Source: Moraxellaceae bacterium UBA2031 | GTDB lineage: Bacteria; Pseudomonadota; Gammaproteobacteria; Pseudomonadales; Moraxellaceae | Direction of reading: 5' to 3' | Assembly: GCA_002333145.1 (NCBI GenBank) | Contig: DDBN01000074.1 | Coordinates: forward strand, 12,667 to 19,868 | DNA: 7,202 bases | In this document: one piece after another, positions 1-5,337 of the stretch | How the letters are laid out: each line of letters opens with the position of its first letter | Numbering within the stretch: the first letter of the stretch is position 1 | The notes under the pieces: generated by a model | Told to the model about the DNA's origin: nothing | Databases searched by the model: none | What the model saw: the letters and a program-made list of their open reading frames with translations, nothing else | Program-made: the position numbers and the translations under genes

Positions 1-528
1 CTGCTCACCTTTGGTGGTGCATATGCCGTGCTGCCCTACCTCTATCAGGCTGCCGTCATGCAATACGGCTGGCTCACGGCCGGCCAGATGATGGATGGCC
101 TCGCGCTGGGCGAAACCACCCCTGGCCCGCTCATCATGATCGTGGCCTTTGTTGGTTTTGTGGCGGGGTGGTCGGTTGACCCCCTCATGGCCGTGGCCGG
201 GGCCTGCGTGGCCACCTTCTTTACTTTCCTGCCCTCCTTCCTGTTCATCCTGATTGGTGGCCCACTGGTAGAAGCCACGCACAACAACCTGCGCCTGACC
301 GCCCCGCTCACCGCCATCACGGCCGCCGTGGTCGGGGTCATCCTCAATCTGGCACTGTTCTTTGCCAGCCATGTAGTCTGGCCCGCCGGTGTGCAGGCCA
401 GCGGAACGGATATCCCAGCCCTGCTACTGATCGTGGCCTCCCTCGTGGCCCTATTGCGCTTCGAGGTCAACGTGATCCGGCTGATTGCCGCCTGTACTGT
501 CATCGGCCTAATCCGTAGCCTGCTCTAG
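1..528 (+). CDS. chrA: Chromate transporter ChrA, C-terminal part (5' end outside the window)
   Basis: This is the last 175 residues of an inner-membrane protein of the CHR family, which exports chromate (and possibly other oxyanions) from the cytoplasm. The frame is already open at base 1 and no start is visible, so the gene is cut by the window edge; full ChrA proteins are about 400 residues in two homologous halves, and this is the second half. Family hallmarks are the FGGAYAVLPYL motif (visible residues 4-14) and GETTPGPL (37-44). Several hydrophobic membrane spans follow, around 46-56, 62-90, 102-125 and 138-170. The stop is TAG at 526-528. No hairpin with a T-run follows before ompR, so transcription might continue into ompR. 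Family assignment is firm; the real substrate is inferred from the family name only. Confidence 0.9.
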   Translation: MLTFGGAYAVLPYLYQAAVMQYGWLTAGQMMDGLALGETTPGPLIMIVAFVGFVAGWSVDPLMAVAGACVATFFTFLPSFLFILIGGPLVEATHNNLRLTAPLTAITAAVVGVILNLALFFASHVVWPAGVQASGTDIPALLLIVASLVALLRFEVNVIRLIAACTVIGLIRSLL

Positions 529-614
529 CCCTGCGCGGAAATCGCCAGACTACAGGCCGGCACAGAACCCGTTACGAGTCAGGCCAGCCCAACCATCGCA
601 AACCCCGCCAAGGC

Positions 615-623
615 TGCTACCAT
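615..623 (+). promoter_or_regulatory. Possible extended -10 promoter element for ompR-envZ
   Basis: TGC followed by TACCAT matches an extended -10 (TGn plus 4 of 6 of TATAAT). It would place the transcript start near 630, leaving a leader of about 24 bases before the ATG at 654. No convincing -35 box lies 16-18 bases upstream, which extended -10 promoters can tolerate. A single GTTAC at 571-575 resembles a half OmpR site, but one half-site is not evidence of autoregulation. Confidence 0.3.
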
Positions 624-653
624 GCGTCTTCCGGTCCCGATGTGCAGAGCCAG

Positions 654-1415
654 ATGGAAACGCCAGAACAGATAACGGATACCCCGCATGACGCCAGCCT
701 CGCGCAATCGCGCATACTGGTAGTGGATGACGATGTGCGCCTGCGCAACTTGCTGCAGCGCTTTCTCGAAGAGCAAGGCTATACCGTCAGAGTGGCGCCA
801 GAAGCCGTACAAATGGACAAGATGCTCTCTCGTGAGCTCTTTGCCCTTATCGTGCTGGACTTCATGCTGCCCGGCGAGGACGGCCTGGCAATCTGCCGGC
901 GCTTACGCCGCGAGAACAACAATATTCCCATCATCATGCTGACCGCCAAGGGGGCAGATGCCGACCGCATCTCCGGCCTTGAAGCCGGCGCCGATGACTA
1001 TCTGCCCAAGCCCTTTAACCCGCAGGAACTGCTGGCCCGTATCAAGGCTGTTCTTCGCCGCCAGCAACGGGAGCTGCCGGGGGCGCCTACACAGCAGGGT
1101 GAGGTAGTGAGCTTTGGCCCTTGGCAGCTTGATCTGTCTACCCGCCAGTTAATGCGGGCTGGCAAAGAAAATGTGCCACTGACCACGGGGGAATTTGCCG
1201 TGCTCAAGGCCCTTGTACAGCACCCTCGTGAGCCACTCACCCGCGACAAGCTGATGAATCTGGCGCGAGGCCGTGAGTGGGGTGCGATGGAACGCTCGAT
1301 CGACGTGCAAGTTTCTCGCTTGCGCCGACTGCTGGAAGACAATCAATCCAAGCCGCGCTACCTGCAGACCGTTTGGGGCGTAGGCTATGTGTTCGTGCCC
1401 GATGGCGCGGCCTAA
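654..1415 (+). CDS. ompR: OmpR-type response regulator (OmpR/AmgR)
   Basis: Cytoplasmic transcription factor, phosphorylated by EnvZ, controlling porin and envelope genes in enterobacteria; the Pseudomonas counterpart is AmgR. Numbering from the ATG at 654 (253 aa), the receiver domain spans about 20-135, with acidic pocket D25 and D26, phosphoacceptor D69 in VLDFMLPGEDG, T97 and K119 in PKPFNP. These match E. coli OmpR D11, D12, D55, T83 and K105 with a constant offset of 14. The winged-helix DNA-binding domain covers about 150-250; its recognition helix begins RSIDVQVSRLRRL at 214, and the protein ends GYVFVPDGAA. The start is uncertain: a GTG at 642 is in frame and would add four residues, and neither start has a good Shine-Dalgarno sequence. 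I prefer the ATG, which has GAG at 647-649 just upstream. Either start leaves an N-terminal extension compared with the 239-residue E. coli protein. envZ follows after 25 bases. Confidence 0.95.
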   Translation: METPEQITDTPHDASLAQSRILVVDDDVRLRNLLQRFLEEQGYTVRVAPEAVQMDKMLSRELFALIVLDFMLPGEDGLAICRRLRRENNNIPIIMLTAKGADADRISGLEAGADDYLPKPFNPQELLARIKAVLRRQQRELPGAPTQQGEVVSFGPWQLDLSTRQLMRAGKENVPLTTGEFAVLKALVQHPREPLTRDKLMNLARGREWGAMERSIDVQVSRLRRLLEDNQSKPRYLQTVWGVGYVFVPDGAA

Positions 1416-1440
1416 TTCTTTTTACTGACCGAGTCTTAAC

Positions 1441-2781
1441 GTGATCCGTTTTAACAAATTACTCAATCGTCTTAAGCCACGCTCCACTGTCTGGCGCACC
1501 ACTCTGCTCGTCGGTAGCGTGGTCGTCATCAGTCAATACCTGTCGATCGCATTCTTCTGGACCAACCTCTATCTCCCGGAACTGCGCCAACACGCCCATT
1601 ACTCGGCTGTGCATATCGACTTGCTGCGTGAGGCAGAGAAAAATGCGCCTACCGATCCTGTGGCCCTCGCAATACACGATCGCGTTAACAAGGCCACCGG
1701 CATTGAGGTGGTGCGCGACGAAGAGGACTTTCCCAAGGTTATCGACAAGCCCTTTGTTGAGATATTCACTACCATCATCGAACGCCAGCTGAGCCGCGAA
1801 CTGGGCGAGCCTGTTTTGGTTTATTTTAAGTTCAAGCCAGAGCCGGTGTTCTGGATTCACGTCCCGTCCATGCAGGAAGTATGGGTGCGTGAGCCCTTGC
1901 TGTTTTTCGGCCAGTACAACCCCTGGATCATCATCGCCTGGCTGATCGGCGTGCCGTTACTGTCCCTGATCGCCATTGTGGTGTTGGTGCGGCAGCTCAA
2001 TCGACCCCTTAAGCGACTGCAATTGGCGGCATTGCGTATCGGCAAAGGGCAGCACTCCACCATGCTGCCCACACAGAGCGGTCCGCTGGAAATCCGTGCG
2101 GTGAATCGTGCCTTTAATCAGATGACCACACAGATCCAGCAGGACGCCAAAGACCGCGCCTTTATGCTGGCGGGTATTTCACATGATTTGCGCACACCCC
2201 TGACACGTTTACGCCTGACGGCAGAAATGATGAAAGAAAAAGACATGGCCGAAGGCATGGTGCTGGATATCCAGGACATGGATGCCATCATCGACCAGTT
2301 TATTGCCTATATGCGCGACGGATCAGATGAAGAAGTAGAAGAAGCCTGTCTGGACCTGCTGATCTCCGAAATGGTTGCGCAACTTTCATCGCAGGGAACC
2401 ATCGATTTTACCCCAGGCCAAGTGCCGAATATTTTCATGAAACGCCTGTCGCTAAAGCGCATGCTGGATAACCTAATCAGTAATGCCCTGCGCTATGGCG
2501 GATCGCCCGTCCACATCCACACGACGGCCGGCGATAAAACAGTGGTCATGACGGTACGCGATCATGGCCCCGGCATCGACGAAGCTGACCTACCTAACCT
2601 GCTGCAGCCTTTTGTGCGCGGACAGTCGGCGCGCACAAGCCAGGGCTCAGGCCTTGGCCTGGCTATCGTGGCGCGCATCGTTCGTATGCATAACGGCAAG
2701 CTGGATATCCGCAATCATTCAGACGGTGGCCTCGAGGTGACTATTACCTTGCCCACCAACCGACGGCCAGGGCGGGCCTGA
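1441..2781 (+). CDS. envZ: EnvZ-type sensor histidine kinase (EnvZ/AmgS)
   Basis: Inner-membrane kinase/phosphatase partner of OmpR, 446 aa. The first membrane span is about 20-40, a periplasmic sensor loop runs about 41-160, and the second span is about 161-183. A HAMP linker follows (about 184-236). The DHp helix carries phosphoacceptor H248 in AGISHDLRTPLTRLRL. The ATPase domain shows the N box (N344 and N348 in DNLISNALRYG), G1 box DHGPGID (374-380), the F box at F391 and G2 box GSGLGLAI (402-409). All catalytic motifs are intact and spaced as in E. coli EnvZ, whose histidine is H243. The start is GTG at 1441: an in-frame TGA at 1426-1428 rules out anything further upstream. The ribosome site is weak (GAG at 1431-1433), so translation may depend on coupling to ompR, 25 bases upstream in the same operon. 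Confidence 0.95.
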   Translation: MIRFNKLLNRLKPRSTVWRTTLLVGSVVVISQYLSIAFFWTNLYLPELRQHAHYSAVHIDLLREAEKNAPTDPVALAIHDRVNKATGIEVVRDEEDFPKVIDKPFVEIFTTIIERQLSRELGEPVLVYFKFKPEPVFWIHVPSMQEVWVREPLLFFGQYNPWIIIAWLIGVPLLSLIAIVVLVRQLNRPLKRLQLAALRIGKGQHSTMLPTQSGPLEIRAVNRAFNQMTTQIQQDAKDRAFMLAGISHDLRTPLTRLRLTAEMMKEKDMAEGMVLDIQDMDAIIDQFIAYMRDGSDEEVEEACLDLLISEMVAQLSSQGTIDFTPGQVPNIFMKRLSLKRMLDNLISNALRYGGSPVHIHTTAGDKTVVMTVRDHGPGIDEADLPNLLQPFVRGQSARTSQGSGLGLAIVARIVRMHNGKLDIRNHSDGGLEVTITLPTNRRPGRA

Positions 2782-2793
2782 GGAGGGGCCATA

Positions 2794-2831
2794 GACATGA
2801 AAAAGCCGGCAACTGCCGGCTTTTTCATGTC
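2794..2831. terminator. Bidirectional intrinsic terminator between convergent envZ and hslO
   Basis: A perfect 17-bp inverted repeat (2794-2810 against 2815-2831) encloses the four-base loop AACT. The core is GCCGGC/GCCGGC, flanked by AAAAA on the left and TTTTT on the right, so it reads as GC stem plus U-tract on both strands. It starts 12 bases after the envZ stop and lies 10 bases beyond the hslO stop, so it can end both converging transcripts. Confidence 0.92.
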
Positions 2832-2841
2832 ATCAATAATT

Positions 2842-3717
2842 TCAATGCAAACGCCCAGGCTCGCTTATACCGCCCCGCAACATCTGTGCCACGTCGATGG
2901 CGTCAAAGCTGTACGCCTGATTGCAGAACTGACAGGTAATATCAATGGACCCCTGCTCGGCCAGAATGTCATTAAGCTCGGCTTCGCCCAGCGAAACAAG
3001 CACGCTCTCAGTACGCTCGCGGGAGCAATTGCAGCGAAAACAAACATCGTTGACCTCATGCAGCTCCACCTGCTCGTCATGATAAAGACGATAGAGCAGC
3101 TCATTAACGGGCAAGTCCAGTAACTCATCCGCCTTCACCGTATCCGTCAACTGCTGCAGGCGCGGCCAGATATCCTCATCCTCACTATCGTCATGGCCCG
3201 GCAACACTTGCAGCAACATCCCGGCGGCCGTGTCATCACCGGCCACCAGCCACAGCCGCGTTGGCAACTGCTCGGATTGCGTAAAATAATACTCCAAGCA
3301 GGCCGCCAGCGATGACTCGCCTAGCGGCACAATGCCCTGATAGCGCTCGCCCTTCTCCGGATCAATCGTGATAGCCAGCTGGCCATTGCCAAACAGTGCC
3401 GATAAAGACATATCGGCAAATTGATCGCTCCAACCCTCTGCCACTTGAGCAACTGCCCGAACCTCAAGATGGTTATTACACTCCACCATCAAGGTCTCCA
3501 GTGGGCCATCACCGCGCACCTGCAGGATTAGCGAGCCTTCAAACTTAAGCGTCGACGCCAACAATACCGCTGCCGCCACTGCCTCACCCAGCAGGGCCTG
3601 TACGCGCGCAGGATAGGTATGGCGCCCTACGATGGCCACTAGAGTGTCGGCCAGCTGCACAACTTCGCCCCTTACTGGGCTATCGCTAAAGTGGAATCGC
3701 TGGATGAAATCAGTCAT
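2842..3717 (-). CDS. hslO: Redox-regulated chaperone Hsp33
   Basis: Cytoplasmic holdase that binds unfolding proteins after oxidative activation; 291 aa, the usual family length. The N-terminal substrate-binding and dimer domain runs about 1-175 and an acidic linker (HDDSEDEDIW) sits at 175-184. The C-terminal zinc redox switch has C229-N-C231 and C262-Q-F-C265, the four expected zinc thiolates. The motif CSRERTESV and the following ILAEQGSIDITCQFC closely parallel E. coli Hsp33. C140 in LAACLEYYF matches the non-zinc C141 of E. coli. An additional cysteine, C226, stands three residues before the CxC pair, while the cysteine that E. coli has just after SRER is a threonine here. The start is ATG at 3717-3715, backed by a strong AGGAG seven bases upstream. 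The gene converges on envZ and diverges from the porin gene. Confidence 0.96.
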   Translation of the reverse strand: MTDFIQRFHFSDSPVRGEVVQLADTLVAIVGRHTYPARVQALLGEAVAAAVLLASTLKFEGSLILQVRGDGPLETLMVECNNHLEVRAVAQVAEGWSDQFADMSLSALFGNGQLAITIDPEKGERYQGIVPLGESSLAACLEYYFTQSEQLPTRLWLVAGDDTAAGMLLQVLPGHDDSEDEDIWPRLQQLTDTVKADELLDLPVNELLYRLYHDEQVELHEVNDVCFRCNCSRERTESVLVSLGEAELNDILAEQGSIDITCQFCNQAYSFDAIDVAQMLRGGISEPGRLH

Positions 3718-3724
3718 GGCACCT

Positions 3725-3729
3725 CTCCT
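3725..3729 (-). promoter_or_regulatory. Ribosome binding site of hslO
   Basis: On the minus strand TAGGAGAGGTGCC precedes the ATG. The AGGAG core is seven bases from the start codon, which fixes the hslO start. Confidence 0.8.
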
Positions 3730-3738
3730 AGACTGACA

Positions 3739-3767
3739 AGTGTACCCAATCGGACACTGACTTATAA
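3739..3767 (-). promoter_or_regulatory. Possible hslO promoter
   Basis: On the minus strand TTATAA (3767-3762) and TACACT (3744-3739) are 17 bases apart, each matching 4 of 6 consensus bases. The implied start near 3732 gives a leader of about 15 bases that still contains the ribosome site. A heat-shock (sigma-32) type promoter, known for E. coli hslO, is not evident. Weak call. Confidence 0.25.
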
Positions 3768-3832
3768 CTCAACCTCTTTTTACGGCTCTGCCACAAAATG
3801 ATGCTTGACCCTCCGCCCCAAGGGCTCTAATT

Positions 3833-3842
3833 TCGCCGGCGA
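3833..3842. other. Small palindrome in the hslO/porin divergent intergenic region
   Basis: TCGCCGGCGA is a perfect 10-bp dyad about 50 bases upstream of the porin -35 box. It could be part of an operator, but a GC palindrome of this size can occur by chance. The rest of the 241-base gap (3718-3958) shows only the two proposed promoters and ribosome sites; I see no small gene or RNA. Confidence 0.2.
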
Positions 3843-3890
3843 CTTACCCTTATCCAGATACGTCACACCTCCTCACTTTGATTCATTTGA

Positions 3891-3919
3891 TTGGCGCAAG
3901 GCGAATTTGTGACTAAACT
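3891..3919 (+). promoter_or_regulatory. Likely sigma-70 promoter of the OmpA/OprF-family gene
   Basis: TTGGCG (3891-3896) and TAAACT (3914-3919) are separated by 17 bases, each with 4 of 6 matches to the sigma-70 consensus. Transcription would start near 3926, giving a leader of about 33 bases that contains the strong ribosome site. No clear OmpR double site (GTTAC-type direct repeats) is visible upstream. Confidence 0.5.
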
Positions 3920-3942
3920 TGTCTGGATTGCTCTGAAACCTT

Positions 3943-3949
3943 GGGAGGA
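3943..3949 (+). promoter_or_regulatory. Ribosome binding site of the OmpA/OprF-family gene
   Basis: GGGAGGA lies ahead of the ATG at 3959, with GGAGG (3944-3948) ten bases from it. This decides the start: the in-frame TTG at 3941 overlaps this very site, whereas the ATG opens directly into a signal peptide. A run of six C (3950-3955) follows at once and could pair with the G bases. Confidence 0.75.
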
Positions 3950-3958
3950 CCCCCCACC

Positions 3959-5179
3959 ATGAAGCTCAACACACTCGCTCTTGCCCTGCTACTGACTCCG
4001 ATCGCTGGCAGCGCTCTCGCTGAAGTGACCTTCACACCGTTTGCTACCTACCGCCATTTCGACAATCAGACAGTTGAAAAGCTCTCTGCTGGCGGCGTCA
4101 CCCCCGACATTAAAGGCAAAGAAGGTTACGGCCTCTCGCTGGGTTATCGTTTCACTCCAGCTTTTGGCTTGGAAGCTCATGTTGCCCGCACCGAAACCAA
4201 AACTGAAAACACTCCCGTTGTCGCCGGCTTCAATGGTCTCAACATTCGTGGTGATCGCCTGAGCGTTGACGGTTACTACGCCTTCAATGCTGAAAGTAAG
4301 TTCTCGCCGTATGTGCTGCTGGGTGCAGGACAGGGTCGCATCAAGACTCCCGGTACTTCCGCTCAGGACACCATCGTCAATGCCGGTCTCGGTGCCTTCT
4401 ATCGCTTCAACGACAAAGTTGCCCTGCGCATGGAAGCCCGTGAAGTCTTCAATAGTGATGAAGACCTGAATGATGCCGTGGCTATGCTTGGCCTCGAATT
4501 CTCACCTGGTGCTGTTGCCGCCGCTGTTGTTCAGCAGTCTGAGCCCGTTCAGCAGCCCGAGCCAGAACAGGCTCCGGTAGAAGAGCAAGCTGCTCCAGTA
4601 GCAGTGGCTCCGATTGATACTGACGGTGATGGCGTACCTGACTCTGCCGACAAGTGCTCAAGCACTCCAGCCGGCGTACAGGTTGACGGCATGGGCTGCC
4701 CGCTGGATGACGATGCTGATGGCGTACCTAACTACCTCGACAAGTGCCCAAGCACTGCTGCCGGTGTGGTTGTCGACACGAACGGTTGTGACAAGATCCT
4801 GACCGAAACCATTAGCCAGGAACTGAAGATTAACTTCGATTCCGGTAAGGCGGTGGTGAAGGATGAGTACAAGGCTGAAGCAGAGAAGGTTGCTGCACTG
4901 CTGAAGCAGTACCCATCCACCAGCGTGGAAATTCAGGGTCACACTGACTCCAGCGGCAAGAAAGCCTCCAACGACAAACTGTCGCAGGATCGTGCTGATG
5001 CTGTTAAGGGTGTGCTCGTCAGTGACTTCGGCATTGATGCCGGTCGCATTACCGCCACCGGCTACGGCTCTGCCCAGCCAATCGCCGACAACAAGACTGT
5101 TGAAGGTCGCGCTCAGAACCGTCGCGTGATTGCAGTGGTTAGCGGTGAGGCCAAGCGAGTCATCCGCAAGAAGAAGTAA
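3959..5179 (+). CDS. OmpA/OprF-family outer membrane protein with TSP3 repeats
   Basis: A 406-residue exported protein that anchors the outer membrane to peptidoglycan and probably forms a small pore, as known for OmpA and OprF. The signal peptide is residues 1-21, with cleavage predicted after ALA, before E22. The N-terminal beta-barrel covers about 22-183, alternating in pattern and beginning VTFTPFATYRHF. A Pro/Glu/Gln-rich hinge (192-218) leads to two thrombospondin type 3 calcium-type repeats (220-278) holding the only four cysteines: C233, C247, C263, C277. The OmpA C-terminal domain (about 285-396) has the peptidoglycan-binding pair D330 (GHTDSSG) and R345 (LSQDRADAV), 15 residues apart as D241 and R256 are in E. 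coli OmpA, and ends GRAQNRRV. A basic tail KRVIRKKK follows. The architecture is nearer OprF than enterobacterial OmpA, so I leave the symbol blank. It is monocistronic: own promoter, own terminator. Confidence 0.93.
   Translation: MKLNTLALALLLTPIAGSALAEVTFTPFATYRHFDNQTVEKLSAGGVTPDIKGKEGYGLSLGYRFTPAFGLEAHVARTETKTENTPVVAGFNGLNIRGDRLSVDGYYAFNAESKFSPYVLLGAGQGRIKTPGTSAQDTIVNAGLGAFYRFNDKVALRMEAREVFNSDEDLNDAVAMLGLEFSPGAVAAAVVQQSEPVQQPEPEQAPVEEQAAPVAVAPIDTDGDGVPDSADKCSSTPAGVQVDGMGCPLDDDADGVPNYLDKCPSTAAGVVVDTNGCDKILTETISQELKINFDSGKAVVKDEYKAEAEKVAALLKQYPSTSVEIQGHTDSSGKKASNDKLSQDRADAVKGVLVSDFGIDAGRITATGYGSAQPIADNKTVEGRAQNRRVIAVVSGEAKRVIRKKK
4616..4792 (+). repeat. Tandem thrombospondin type 3 repeats inside the porin gene
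   Basis: Two copies with a 30-residue (90-base) period: residues 220-249 (bases 4616-4705) and 250-278 (4706-4792). Shared pattern: D-x-D-x-DGVP, then DKC, ST, AGV, VD and GC. At the DNA level GATGGCGTACCT is identical in both copies and GACAAGTGC with CAAGCACT nearly so, suggesting an internal duplication. The aspartates are those that bind calcium in this repeat family. Confidence 0.8.
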
Positions 5180-5194
5180 TTCTTGTGACTTACT

Positions 5195-5225
5195 AAAAAA
5201 GGCCACCTTCGGGTGGCCTTTTTTT
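5195..5225 (+). terminator. Intrinsic terminator after the OmpA/OprF-family gene
   Basis: GGCCACC (5201-5207) pairs with GGTGGCC (5212-5218) around the loop TTCG, closed by C-G, giving the very stable C(UUCG)G tetraloop. Six A precede the stem and seven T follow it. It begins 15 bases after the porin stop. The A-run could also make it work on the opposite strand, though no minus-strand gene ends here. Confidence 0.93.
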
Positions 5226-5297
5226 GAGGCTATTCTGCAGTTTCCAGGCCCAAAGTTGCCTTCTGGCAGAAAAGGTGAATATTACTGTTGCTTGGGG

Positions 5298-5303
5298 TAT
5301 ACT
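5298..5303 (+). promoter_or_regulatory. -10 box of the likely typA promoter
   Basis: TATACT (5 of 6 to consensus) in the context GGGGTATACTCCGCGCCC would start transcription near 5310, leaving a leader of about 28 bases. The bases where a -35 would lie (about 5274-5280) do not resemble TTGACA, so the promoter may need an activator or simply have a poor -35. It follows a strong terminator, so typA needs its own promoter. Confidence 0.5.
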
Positions 5304-5337
5304 CCGCGCCCAAATTTTGAACAATTCCGGTGTCACC

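Noticed and set aside
45..503. A 152-codon minus-strand open frame opposite chrA
   Set aside because: It is rich in Arg, Ala and Thr as expected from the complement of a GC-rich membrane protein gene; the plus-strand frame carries clear ChrA motifs.
571..580. OmpR autoregulatory site upstream of ompR
   Set aside because: Only a single GTTAC half-site is visible; OmpR binds tandem sites, so this does not support a call.
640..675. Short overlapping leader ORF starting ATG at 640
   Set aside because: Eleven codons, no ribosome site, and out of frame with ompR; likely chance.
2797..3123. A 108-codon plus-strand open frame after envZ as a real gene
   Set aside because: It begins inside the terminator hairpin and lies wholly antisense to the well-supported hslO gene; its sequence shows no recognisable domain. 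Kept only as a low-interest observation.
3941..3958. TTG at 3941 as the start of the porin gene
   Set aside because: It overlaps the Shine-Dalgarno site, and the added residues GGPPT would precede a normal signal peptide; ATG at 3959 fits both.
4658..5206. A 182-codon minus-strand open frame opposite the porin gene
   Set aside because: It mirrors the codon pattern of the porin on the other strand, starts inside the terminator region, and has no recognisable domain or ribosome site.
5224..5337. TTG at 5224 or GTG at 5275 as typA start
   Set aside because: Both lie upstream of the proposed transcript start; 5224 falls in the T-run of the previous terminator. The family N-terminus begins at about 5338.
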